DNA from: Actinotalea alkalitolerans
GTDB lineage: Bacteria; Actinomycetota; Actinomycetes; Actinomycetales; Cellulomonadaceae
NCBI RefSeq assembly: GCF_023369855.1
Contig: NZ_JAMBPP010000001.1
Span: 62,001 to 126,000 of the forward strand
Length of the DNA stretch: 64,000 nt
Direction: 5' to 3'
The position numbers and the translations under genes are program-made. Within the stretch, counting starts at the first letter, position 1. Each line of letters begins with the position of its first letter. Shown piece by piece: positions 32,797 to 40,846 of the stretch. The notes beneath the pieces were generated by a model. That model did not search any database and was not told the DNA's origin. It saw only the letters and a program-made list of their open reading frames with translations.

Positions 32797-33750
32797 TCAG
32801 CGCCCGGCGAGGCGGGCGAGGGCCCCGACCAGGGTCTCCGCGAACCCAGGCCCGCCGTGCCCGGCGTCCTCGATCACGTGCAGCTCGCTGCCCGTCCACG
32901 CCCGGTGCAGGTGCCAGGCGACGTCGAGCGGGCCGGAGATGTCGTGGCGGCCATGGATGAGGACCCCGGGGATGCCGGCCAGACGGTGAGCCTCGCGCAG
33001 CAGCTGACCCTCACGCAGGAAGGCCCCGTGGCTCCAGTAGTGGGTCACGAGCCGCGCGAACAGCAGCCGGAACTCGGCGTCGTCGAACCGTGGGTCGGGT
33101 CCCGCACCGGGGGCCAACGAGACGTGCACGTCCTCCCAGTCGCACCAGGCCCGGGCCGCGCTCTCGCGGACGGCACGGTCCGGGTGGGCCAGCCGGCGGG
33201 AGTAGGCGCCCGCCAGGTCGCCGTCGCGGTCGCCCTCGGGCAGCTCGGTCACGAACCGCTCCCACGCCTCGGGGAAGATCCTGCCCATCGAGCGGGTGAT
33301 CCACTCGACCTCGGCGCGCGTCGTGGTGGTCACCGCCGCGAGCACCAGCTCACTGACCCGGTCGGGGTGCTGCTGCGCGTACGCCAGGGCGAGCGTCGAG
33401 CCCCAGGAGACCCCGATCACGAGCCAGCGCTCGATGCCGAGGTGCACGCGGAGCGCCTCGAGGTCGGCGATCAGGTGGGCCGTGGTCTGCGTGGAGAGGT
33501 CGACGTCGTCCGCACCGGCCGACGGCCGGCTGCGCCCGCTCCCCCGCTGGTCCAGGACGACCATCCGGTAGACGGTCGGGTCGGTGTTGCGGTGCGCCCC
33601 GGCCGAGCTACCCGTGCCGGGTCCGCCGTGCAGGAAGACCGCGGGCTTGCCCGACGGGTTGCCCGAGACCTCCCAGTGGATCTCGTGCCCGTCCCCGACG
33701 GGGAGCATCCCGGTGTCGTAAGGCTCGATCGGAGGGAAGCGGGTGATCAT
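32797..33750 (-). CDS. pip: proline iminopeptidase
   Basis: The 317-residue S33 peptidase has HGGPGTGSS (residues 41-49, oxyanion), LDQRGSGRS, nucleophile S115 in GVSWGS, and C-terminal Asp and His in IHGRHDISGPL and EDAGHGGPG. It releases N-terminal proline from peptides in the cytoplasm. It ends nine bases from the convergent GH51 stop. It is not obviously linked to glycan use. The 125-base gap beyond its start holds no recognised signal. Confidence 0.92.
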   Translation of the reverse strand: MITRFPPIEPYDTGMLPVGDGHEIHWEVSGNPSGKPAVFLHGGPGTGSSAGAHRNTDPTVYRMVVLDQRGSGRSRPSAGADDVDLSTQTTAHLIADLEALRVHLGIERWLVIGVSWGSTLALAYAQQHPDRVSELVLAAVTTTTRAEVEWITRSMGRIFPEAWERFVTELPEGDRDGDLAGAYSRRLAHPDRAVRESAARAWCDWEDVHVSLAPGAGPDPRFDDAEFRLLFARLVTHYWSHGAFLREGQLLREAHRLAGIPGVLIHGRHDISGPLDVAWHLHRAWTGSELHVIEDAGHGGPGFAETLVGALARLAGR

Positions 33751-33875
33751 CAGCCCATCCTCACCCCGTGCGCGGAGGGCTGCTAGCGCGCGACCCCCGG
33801 GGCCTGAGCTGCTTCTCGAAGCGCATCACCGGCAGCAGCCCGACCGCAGGAGCAGCCCGGTCAGCAGTGGTCCGG

Positions 33876-34475
33876 TCAGGGGGGGGTGAGTGCCCAGCGG
33901 TTCTCGACGGCCAGCACCGCCAGGACGAGCAGCCCGCCGACGACGAGCAGCAACGGCGTGAGCATCCAGACCAGGACCCCGCACATGCCCATCGCGACCA
34001 CGAGCAGCAGCGATCCGACCGGGTCGCGCACCGTGCGACGCGCAGCGGCCCGCACCGTGGGGATCACCTTCTGCCCGGGCGCCCACGCCCCGGCGGTCCG
34101 CAGCGCGACGACGGTCACGGCGGTCGCCACCACCGCGTTCACCGTGGCGACGGCTGACCCGCCCGGCAGCACGCCCGTCCCGGCGAGCCACAGGTTGTAG
34201 CCCAGCAGCAGCAGGACACCGGGCAGCAGCACGCCCACCGGCCACAGGTCGCGCACGGCCTTGACCAGGTCGCCCGCGAGGTCACCCAGCGAGTCGGCGC
34301 CACCGAGCAGGTGCCGGCGCAGGTGCACGACCCCGGCAGCGACCGCCGGCACCGCCGTGACCAGCGGCAGCGATGCCAGGAGCACCACGACCCCCACGAG
34401 CAGCACCTCGCCGAAGAGCGCGAAGCGTGCTCCGCGCCCCACGAGTGCGCCCTGGGGCGCGGACGGCTCGGTCAC
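33876..34475 (-). CDS. YesL-like DUF624 membrane protein
   Basis: The 199-residue protein begins (GTG 34475, overlapping the permease stop) with ALVGRGARFALFGEVLLVGVV. It has about five hydrophobic helices, with PAVAAGVVHLRRHL after the second as in DUF624/YesL proteins. YesL genes accompany CUT1 oligosaccharide transporters, including the B. subtilis RG-I yes operon; their role is unclear. As the last gene of this transporter operon it supports an RG-I oligosaccharide substrate. Confidence 0.78.
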   Translation of the reverse strand: MTEPSAPQGALVGRGARFALFGEVLLVGVVVLLASLPLVTAVPAVAAGVVHLRRHLLGGADSLGDLAGDLVKAVRDLWPVGVLLPGVLLLLGYNLWLAGTGVLPGGSAVATVNAVVATAVTVVALRTAGAWAPGQKVIPTVRAAARRTVRDPVGSLLLVVAMGMCGVLVWMLTPLLLVVGGLLVLAVLAVENRWALTPP

Positions 34476-35389
34476 CCCTTCAGGCCCTGGGTGGCGACGC
34501 CGCCGACGAGGTAGCGCTGGAAGACCAGGAAGAACAGCAGGACGGGGATCAGGGCGAGCACGGCCATGGCCATCTGCGCACCGTAGTCGGAGGTCGAGGT
34601 CTGGTCCACGAAAAGCCGCAGCGCGATGGGCAGCGGGTACAGGGCCGGGTCCTTGAGGTAGAGCAGGGGACCGAAGAAGTCGTTCCACGACCAGATGAAC
34701 GCGAAGATCGAGGAGGTGACCAGGGCGGGCTTCATCAGGGGCAGCATGATCGCGGTGAAGATGCGGATGTGCCCCGCGCCGTCGATGCGTGCGGCCTCGT
34801 CGAGCTCGCGGGGCAGGTTGCGCATGAACTGGACCATGAGGAAGACGAAGAACGCCTCGGCGGCCAGGAACTTGCCGATCAGCAGCGGCACGAAGGTGTT
34901 CACCAGGCCGAGATTGTTGAAGATGATGTACTGCGGAATGATCACGACGTGGAAGGGCAGCAGGAGCGTGGCGATCATCAGTGAGAACCACACCTTGCGC
35001 CCGGGGAACTCGATGCGTGCGAAGGCGTAGGCGCTGACCGAGGCCGAGAGCGTGATCCCGATGACCGAGGCCACGGCCAGGATCATCGAGTTCTTGAAGA
35101 AGGTCCAGAACGAGACCCCCCCGATGCCTTCGAGGGCCTTGGCGAAGTTGGCCAGGGACGCGTTGTCGGGGATGAGGCTGACGTTGCCGACGATGTCCGA
35201 CGTGGGCTTGAGCGAGGACATGAACATCCACAGCGCCGGGTAGAGCACCACCGCGGTGACCGCCAGGACGCCGATGTGGAACAGCACGGACTTGGTGCGC
35301 TCGGTCGAGCGGTTGCGACGGCGCAGTGCCGCGCTGCGCTCCTCGGACGTCGGCTCGACCGAACCGACCGGGACGTTGGCGATGGTCAC
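34472..35389 (-). CDS. carbohydrate ABC transporter permease, MalG type
   Basis: The 305-residue CUT1 permease has six helices and the EAA loop ELDEAARIDGAGHIRIFTAI, which docks the ATPase. The N-terminal 35 residues are polar, before VLFHIGVLAVTAVVLYPALWM. GTG 35389 overlaps the upstream permease stop. No ATPase gene is in the operon, as in many CUT1 systems that share one MsmX-like ATPase encoded elsewhere. Confidence 0.92.
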   Translation of the reverse strand: MTIANVPVGSVEPTSEERSAALRRRNRSTERTKSVLFHIGVLAVTAVVLYPALWMFMSSLKPTSDIVGNVSLIPDNASLANFAKALEGIGGVSFWTFFKNSMILAVASVIGITLSASVSAYAFARIEFPGRKVWFSLMIATLLLPFHVVIIPQYIIFNNLGLVNTFVPLLIGKFLAAEAFFVFLMVQFMRNLPRELDEAARIDGAGHIRIFTAIMLPLMKPALVTSSIFAFIWSWNDFFGPLLYLKDPALYPLPIALRLFVDQTSTSDYGAQMAMAVLALIPVLLFFLVFQRYLVGGVATQGLKG

Positions 35390-36345
35390 TTCGTCTCCCC
35401 CGAGTAGTGGACCCACGACTTCGAGGTCTTGAAGAACACGAAGGTGATGATGCCGACCACCAGGACCAGCACCCAGGCCATGGCCGAGGCGTAGCCCATG
35501 CGGAAGTCCACGAAGCCGCGCTGGTAGAGGTACAGGGTGTAGAAGAGTGTCGAGCCCGCCGGGCCACCCGTCCCGCCCGAGATGATGAACGCCGAGGCGA
35601 AGATCTGGAACGAGTGGATGGTCTCCAGGAGCAGGTTGAAGAAGAGCACCGGGGACAGCATCGGCAGGGTGATCTTGAGGAACTTGCGCACCGGTCCGGC
35701 GCCGTCCACCGCGGCGGCCTCGTAGAGCTCTGCCGGGACCTGCTTCAGGCCCGCCAGGAAGATGACCATCGGGGCGCCGAACTGCCACACGGTCAGCAGC
35801 ACGAACATCGGCATGGTCATGCTGGGGTTGCCCACCCAGCCGCCCCAGCTGATCCCGAGCTGCTGCCCGATGCGGTCCACGATGCCCTGGTCGATGAACA
35901 TCGCCTTCCACACGATGGCGATCGAGACGCTCGCGCCGATCAGCGAGGGGGCGTAGAACACCGAGCGGTACAGGCCCTGACCCCTGCGGGTGTTGTTGAG
36001 CAGCATCGCGACCGCCAGCGCCGCGGCGAGCTTGACCGGGGTGCCGACCAGCACGTAGATGCCGGTGACCTTGGCCGACTGGATGAACCGGGGGTCGTCG
36101 AACATCAGCCGGAAGTTGTCCAGGCCGATCCACTCCGGTGAGGAGAACAGGTTGTAGTTGGTGAACGCCAGGTACAGCGAGGCGAGCATGGGGCCGGCCG
36201 TCAGGGCGAAGAAGCCCAGCAGCCACGGTGTCAGGAAGGCGTAACCGGCCCGGGTCTCCGCCGCCCGCCGCCGCCGTCGGGTGACGGCGGGCGGCGGGAC
36301 GGTGGACAGACCTCCGGACCCGGTCACCTCACGTGTGAGGCTCAC
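35386..36345 (-). CDS. carbohydrate ABC transporter permease, MalF type
   Basis: The 319-residue permease has a polar, arginine-rich N-terminus (PAVTRRRRRAAETRAGYAFL), six helices, and the EAA motif in ELYEAAAVDGAGPVRKFLKI. It pairs with the MalG-type permease to form the channel for an imported oligosaccharide. It starts 45 bases after the binding-protein stop, and its own stop overlaps the next start. Confidence 0.92.
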   Translation of the reverse strand: MSLTREVTGSGGLSTVPPPAVTRRRRRAAETRAGYAFLTPWLLGFFALTAGPMLASLYLAFTNYNLFSSPEWIGLDNFRLMFDDPRFIQSAKVTGIYVLVGTPVKLAAALAVAMLLNNTRRGQGLYRSVFYAPSLIGASVSIAIVWKAMFIDQGIVDRIGQQLGISWGGWVGNPSMTMPMFVLLTVWQFGAPMVIFLAGLKQVPAELYEAAAVDGAGPVRKFLKITLPMLSPVLFFNLLLETIHSFQIFASAFIISGGTGGPAGSTLFYTLYLYQRGFVDFRMGYASAMAWVLVLVVGIITFVFFKTSKSWVHYSGETK

Positions 36346-36390
36346 GGTGATGTCCGATCAGTGGTGGTGGCAGGTGCTCGGAGGTAGGTG

Positions 36391-37713
36391 CTACTGCGTC
36401 ATCATGGCGGCCTCGGCGAACCACGAGTCGACGAACTGCTCGATCGTGACGGTGCCGTAGGCGAGCTCCTCGGCGAGGCGCTTGTACTCGGCCTCGATCG
36501 AGCCGAAGCCCTTGACCGGGACCGGGACGGGCTCGGTCACGTGCTCGGCGACAGCGTCCTCGTACTCCACGACGGTGGCGTCGATGCTGCCCTCCTCGAG
36601 GACCATCGCGTCGCGCTGGGCCTGGTCGGCCGGCACGCCCTTGGAGGTGCCGAAGATCGCACCGACCTCGGGGTCGGTCAGCAGGAAGTCGATCAGCGTC
36701 GCGGCCGCCTCGGGGTGCTCGGTGTTCGCGCCGCTGGACAGCAGCATCGAGGGCTTGAAGAACATCGCCTTGTCGCCGCCGCTGCCGGTGGGGACGGGCA
36801 GCATCTGGATGTCCTCGGTGCCCGAGTCGGCGGTGTAGCCGGCCAGGAAGTTGTCCCAGCTGAACTCCGACGCGGACTCGTTGACCGTGAAGCCGCCCAG
36901 GGGGAGCAGCTGGATGCCGCGGTCGACCGGGTAGACCTGGCCGGCCTCGCGCAGGTCGGTGGTCAGCGCGAGGAAGTCGCTCATGTGCGACTCGTCGAAG
37001 CCGAAGGTGCCGTCGTCGTTGAACGGGGTGACGCCCTCCTGGACGAGCCACTGCAGGAAGAACCAGAAGGTGTTGGTGTAGTCGGCACCGCCGTAGATGG
37101 CCTGCCCGTCGGGCGTGGTCTCACCGGCGTCGGACACCGCGGCGAGGAACTCGTTGTAGTCCTCCCAGGTGTAGTCCTCGGCGGGGGCCTCGACGCCGGT
37201 CTGCTCGAGCAGACCGGGGTTGTAGAAGAGCGCGAGGGTGTTGGTGCTGGTCGGGATGCCGACCTGCTGGCCCTCCAGGACGCCGGACTGGACCAGCGCG
37301 TCGTCGAAGCCGCTCAGGTCGATCTCGTTGCCGATGTGAGTGCTGAGGTCAGCGAGGTGCCCGTTCTCGCTGTACTCGCGCAGGTAGGACAGGTCGAACT
37401 GCATGACGTCGGGCAGGGACCTGCTGGCGGCCTCGGTGGCGCGGGCCGTCCAGTAGTTGGGGAAGTCCTGGAAGCTGGTCTGCACGGTGATGTGGGGGTA
37501 CTCCTCGGTGAACAGCGCGAGGGACTCCTCGTAGCGCGACGCGCGGTCGTCGTTGCCCCACCAGGTGAAGGTGATGGTGACGGGCGTGGTGTCGTCGCCA
37601 CCGGTGGTGGGATCGGGCTCGGCGGCGGGGTCGTCGCCACCACCGGCACACGCGGTCAGGGTCAGGGCCGCTGCGGCGGCCAGCCCTACGGCCTTGAGTG
37701 TGAATCGATTCAT
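36391..37713 (-). CDS. carbohydrate ABC transporter substrate-binding lipoprotein
   Basis: The 440-residue family 1 solute-binding protein begins MNRFTLKAVGLAAAAALTLTAC, with lipobox LTAC at residue 22. It continues with the acidic linker AGGGDDPAAEPDP, then TFTWWGNDDRASRYEE and the usual closed-cleft core. It captures an oligosaccharide outside the membrane. The specific ligand is not visible; the YesL partner and PL11/GH42 neighbours suggest unsaturated RG-I oligosaccharides. A class B operator and promoter lie directly upstream. Confidence 0.92.
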   Translation of the reverse strand: MNRFTLKAVGLAAAAALTLTACAGGGDDPAAEPDPTTGGDDTTPVTITFTWWGNDDRASRYEESLALFTEEYPHITVQTSFQDFPNYWTARATEAASRSLPDVMQFDLSYLREYSENGHLADLSTHIGNEIDLSGFDDALVQSGVLEGQQVGIPTSTNTLALFYNPGLLEQTGVEAPAEDYTWEDYNEFLAAVSDAGETTPDGQAIYGGADYTNTFWFFLQWLVQEGVTPFNDDGTFGFDESHMSDFLALTTDLREAGQVYPVDRGIQLLPLGGFTVNESASEFSWDNFLAGYTADSGTEDIQMLPVPTGSGGDKAMFFKPSMLLSSGANTEHPEAAATLIDFLLTDPEVGAIFGTSKGVPADQAQRDAMVLEEGSIDATVVEYEDAVAEHVTEPVPVPVKGFGSIEAEYKRLAEELAYGTVTIEQFVDSWFAEAAMMTQ

Positions 37714-37740
37714 CGTGATGAGCCTCCTTGCTCAGTGGGT

Positions 37741-37752
37741 GAAAGCGCTTTC
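37741..37752. promoter_or_regulatory. class B LacI-type operator before ABC transporter
   Basis: GAAAGCGCTTTC is a perfect 12-base palindrome with a GCGC centre. It lies 28 bases before the binding-protein start and just downstream of the proposed -10. Confidence 0.75.
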
Positions 37753-37754
37753 CG

Positions 37755-37784
37755 AAGGTAGGTGCCTGTCGCGGGTGCAGTCAA
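37755..37784 (-). promoter_or_regulatory. promoter of the ABC transporter operon
   Basis: On the minus strand TTGACT (37779-37784) and TACCTT (37755-37760) are 18 bases apart. The class B operator follows within three bases. Confidence 0.6.
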
Positions 37785-37793
37785 CAGGGGATC

Positions 37794-37805
37794 TGAAACG
37801 TTACA
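37794..37805. promoter_or_regulatory. class A operator before lldD
   Basis: TGAAACGTTACA matches 11 of 12 bases of the class A palindrome and overlaps TACAAT (37802-37807), a strong -10-like hexamer for lldD. A second AACGTT follows at 37808-37813, giving a short direct repeat. Confidence 0.6.
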
Positions 37806-37869
37806 ATAACGTTGTGCAGGTCACCTGACCAGCCCCCTGCCCACTCGCCACGTGCCGACGGAGCCACAG

Positions 37870-39081
37870 ATGACCGAGCGACAGATTCCCAAGTGGTCCG
37901 ACCTCAAGCCGCTGCTGCGGGTCAAGCCCCTCGAGCTCGATCCCACCACCCGGCGCCTGCAGAACGCCCTGTCGATCGCCGACCTGCGCACAGCCGCCCG
38001 TCGACGCACCCCCCGGTCGGTCTTCGACTACACCGACGGTGCCGCCGACGCCGAGATCAGCCTGCGCCGCGCCCGCATGCTGTTCCGCAACCTCGAGCTG
38101 CGGCCCTCGATCCTGCACGACGTGTCGTCGGTCGACACCACCACGCAGATGCTCGGCAGCCCGGCCGCCGTGCCGTTCTCCTTCGCCCCCACGGGCTTCA
38201 CCCGGATGATGCACCACGAGGGCGAGGGCGCCGTGGCCCGGGTCGCCGGGCGACGGGGCATCCCCTACGCGCTGTCCACCATGGGCACCACCTCGATCGA
38301 AGGGGTCGCCGAGGCCTCCCCCGAGGCCCGCAAGTGGTTCCAGCTCTACGTCTGGAAGGACCGCAGCGCCGGTGAGGACCTCATGGCCCGCGCCAAGGCC
38401 GCCGGCTACGAGGCACTCATGCTCACGGTGGACGTGCCGGTCGCCGGAGCCCGCTTGCGCGACGTGCGCAACGGCTTCTCGATCCCCCCGGCCCTGACCC
38501 TCAAGACGCTGCTCGACATCGGCACCAAGCCCGCCTGGTGGGTCAACATGCTCACCACCGAGCCGCTGACCTTCGCCTCACTCTCGAGCTGGGAGGGGAC
38601 CGTCGCCGAGCTGCTCGACCAGCTCTTCGACCCCTCGATGACGCTGGCCGACCTCGAGTGGCTGCGTGCCAGCTGGGACGGACCGCTGATCATCAAGGGG
38701 ATCCAGACCGTCGAGGACGCCCAGCGCGTGACCGACGCCGGCGCGGACGCGATCGTCCTGTCCAACCACGGCGGACGCCAGCTCGACCGCGCCCCCGTGC
38801 CGCTGCGCCTGCTCCCGGACGTCGCCGAGGCCGTCGGCGACCGCACCGAGGTGTGGGTCGACACCGGCATCATGAGCGGGGCCGACATCGTCGCGGCACT
38901 GGCCCTGGGCGCCGACGCGACCATGGTCGGGCGCGCCTACCTGTACGGCCTGATGGCCGGCGGCGAGCGCGGCGTGGACCGCGCCGCCGAGATCCTCACC
39001 CGTGAGGTGCAGCGGACCATGGCCCTGCTCGGTGTCAGCTCGGTCACCGAGCTCGGACCCCAGCACGTCCGACTCCCCTGA
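37870..39081 (+). CDS. lldD: FMN-dependent L-lactate dehydrogenase / alpha-hydroxy acid oxidase
   Basis: The 403-residue TIM-barrel flavoprotein has RSVFDYTDGAADAE, FSFAPTGFTRMMHHEGE, KWFQLYVWKDRS, LTVDVPVAGARLRD, and active-site GADAIVLSNHGGRQLD with the catalytic His. ATG 37870 follows GGAG by six bases. It oxidises L-lactate to pyruvate at the membrane or with oxygen. Here it probably consumes lactate made from rhamnose by RhaEW; a class A operator in its promoter supports that. L-lactate rather than another hydroxy acid is inferred. Confidence 0.88.
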   Translation: MTERQIPKWSDLKPLLRVKPLELDPTTRRLQNALSIADLRTAARRRTPRSVFDYTDGAADAEISLRRARMLFRNLELRPSILHDVSSVDTTTQMLGSPAAVPFSFAPTGFTRMMHHEGEGAVARVAGRRGIPYALSTMGTTSIEGVAEASPEARKWFQLYVWKDRSAGEDLMARAKAAGYEALMLTVDVPVAGARLRDVRNGFSIPPALTLKTLLDIGTKPAWWVNMLTTEPLTFASLSSWEGTVAELLDQLFDPSMTLADLEWLRASWDGPLIIKGIQTVEDAQRVTDAGADAIVLSNHGGRQLDRAPVPLRLLPDVAEAVGDRTEVWVDTGIMSGADIVAALALGADATMVGRAYLYGLMAGGERGVDRAAEILTREVQRTMALLGVSSVTELGPQHVRLP

Positions 39082-40337
39082 CCGGCCGCACCGGCCCACC
39101 AGGACCGCACGACCCCCCGGGCCGCGACCTGCCGCTGCTGCGCAGGCGCGGGTTCCGGCTCTACATCTCCGCCCAGCTGCTCGGCAGCAGCGGCATGTGG
39201 ATGCTGCGCATGGCCAAGGACTGGCTGGTACTGGAGATCACCGGCAGCCCGGCGGCCGTGGGGGTCGTGGTCGCGCTGCAGTTCCTGCCGCTGCTGCTGG
39301 TCGGCCCGCTCGGCGGGGTGATCGCCGACCGGCACGACAAGCGCCGGCTGGTCATCGGTGCACAGGCCGCCTCGGTGCTGGTCGCACTGACCCTCGCGGG
39401 ACTGACCCTCAGCGGCGCCGTCGTCCTGTGGCACCTGTGGGTCATGGCGGTGGTGCTCGGCCTGATCGCGGCCGTCGAGATGCCCGCACGCCAGGTGCTG
39501 GTCAACGAGGTGGTCGGCGACTCGCGGCTGCGCTCGGCGATCAGCATGAACAACGCCGTGAACCAGGGCGGCGGGATGATCGGCCCGGCCCTGGCCGGCA
39601 TCGTCATCGCCGAGGTCGGCCAGGGGTGGGCCTTCGGGGTCAACGCCGCGGTCTGCGTCGCGGTGATCCTGGTGATCTCCTCGATCCGGCCGTCCGAGCT
39701 GCACCGGGTACCGACCGTCGTACGGGCCCGCGGCCAGCTGCGCGAGGGCTTCGCGTTCGTCGCGGCCCGCCCGCACCTGCTGTGGGTCGTGGTCCTGGCG
39801 GGCCTGATGGGCGCTCTGGGCCTCAACGGACCGGTGGTGCTCGCCGCCTTCGCCGACGGCGTCTGGGAGACCGGCGCACGCGGCTTCGGCCTGTACAACT
39901 CGATCGCGGCGGTCGGCGCCCTGGGCGGTGCGCTGGTCGCGGCGCGGCTGCGTCGGTTGCGGATGCGCACCGTCGTGCTCGGCGCGGCGGTCTTCGGGCT
40001 CACCGAGATGGTCGCGGCCTGGATGCCGACCCATGCGAGCTTCCTGGTGATGCTCGCCGTCGTCGGCGGGGCGACGCTGTTCTTCCTGACCAGCGCTGCG
40101 ACCTACGTCCAGCTCGCCGCGGCCCCGGAGGTGCGCGGCCGGGTGCTCGCGATCTACTCGCCCGTGCTGCTCGGCGGGCACGCCTGCGGTGGGCTCCTGC
40201 AGGGGTGGCTCGCCGAGGAGCTCGGGGTGCGCGCGGGACTGGCGGTCACCGGGGCGCTGGCCCTGGTCGCGACCGCCGTCGTGGGGGTCTGCCTCGTGGT
40301 GCAGGGGCGCCGCCCGCCGCGCGTCACGGCGGGCTGA
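39078..40337 (+). CDS. MFS transporter, enterobactin-exporter-like, possible CTG start
   Basis: The 12-helix MFS protein has GFRLYISAQLLGSSGMWMLR and KDWLVLEITGSPAAVG at its first helix. The loop 2-3 motif GGVIADRHDKRRLV and EMPARQVLVNEVVGDSRL follow. The first ATG or GTG in frame (39195) would remove most of helix 1. The reading frame stays open upstream to a CTG at 39078 that overlaps the lldD TGA, giving 419 residues; that codon is the proposed start. Export of a small metabolite is usual for the family. Confidence 0.7.
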   Translation: MTGRTGPPGPHDPPGRDLPLLRRRGFRLYISAQLLGSSGMWMLRMAKDWLVLEITGSPAAVGVVVALQFLPLLLVGPLGGVIADRHDKRRLVIGAQAASVLVALTLAGLTLSGAVVLWHLWVMAVVLGLIAAVEMPARQVLVNEVVGDSRLRSAISMNNAVNQGGGMIGPALAGIVIAEVGQGWAFGVNAAVCVAVILVISSIRPSELHRVPTVVRARGQLREGFAFVAARPHLLWVVVLAGLMGALGLNGPVVLAAFADGVWETGARGFGLYNSIAAVGALGGALVAARLRRLRMRTVVLGAAVFGLTEMVAAWMPTHASFLVMLAVVGGATLFFLTSAATYVQLAAAPEVRGRVLAIYSPVLLGGHACGGLLQGWLAEELGVRAGLAVTGALALVATAVVGVCLVVQGRRPPRVTAG

Positions 40338-40398
40338 GCCCGGCCCGACGGCGGGCACGGGGCTCGCCATCGTCCGGGCCGTCTGCTACGACAGGGTG

Positions 40399-40764
40399 AT
40401 GAGCACGCACGACGACGTCATCGGCGTCGAGAGGGCCGGATGGAGGGCCTTGGCGACGAGCGGCGCCGCGGCGACCTCCTTCTACGACGAGGTGCTCGAC
40501 GACGAGGTCGTCATGCTCCTCCCGGGTGGTCTGGTGCTCACCGAACGGTCACAGGTCGTGGCCTCGATGGGGGGTGAGCCATGGGGCTCCTACGAGATCG
40601 AGGACCTCGAGGCGCTGGAGGTCGGGCCGGACACCGTGCTGGTCCACTACCGGGTGCGGGCCACGCGCGGCGACGAGCCCGCGTACTCGGCGCTGGTCAG
40701 CAGCCTCTACGCGCGACGCGGTGCCGGCTGGCGGCTGGTCGCGCACCAGCAGACCCCGCGCTGA
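40399..40764 (+). CDS. SnoaL/DUF4440-like NTF2-fold protein
   Basis: The 121-residue protein has the cone-shaped NTF2 pattern: ERAGWRALATSG helix, FYDEVLDDEVVMLLPGG, then strands ending YARRGAGWRLVAHQQTP. That ending is the typical closing strand of DUF4440 proteins. Members are small ketosteroid-isomerase-like proteins of varied use. ATG 40399 is immediately preceded by an in-frame GTG. No link to the glycan genes is apparent. Confidence 0.72.
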   Translation: MSTHDDVIGVERAGWRALATSGAAATSFYDEVLDDEVVMLLPGGLVLTERSQVVASMGGEPWGSYEIEDLEALEVGPDTVLVHYRVRATRGDEPAYSALVSSLYARRGAGWRLVAHQQTPR

Positions 40765-40771
40765 ACCCTTT

Positions 40772-40783
40772 CAACGCCGTCGT
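40772..40783. promoter_or_regulatory. degenerate class A-like site before GH42 gene
   Basis: TGAACCCTTTCA keeps both outer TGAA and TTCA arms but has CC instead of the central CG. It lies 64 bases before the beta-galactosidase. It may be a weak operator or chance. Confidence 0.35.
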
Positions 40784-40846
40784 CGGCGCCCGTAGGGTGG
40801 TGCCGACGTCACCCGCCACCGTCCGCCGGAAGGACCTCCCCACCTC

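Noticed and set aside
33751-33875. Possible small gene or regulatory RNA between pip and the YesL-like gene
   Set aside because: Only short GC-rich repeats are visible, with no promoter, ribosome site or stable long hairpin.
40772-40783. Full class A operator before the GH42 gene
   Set aside because: The central CG is lost (TGAACCCTTTCA), so it is listed only as a degenerate site and not counted in the regulon.
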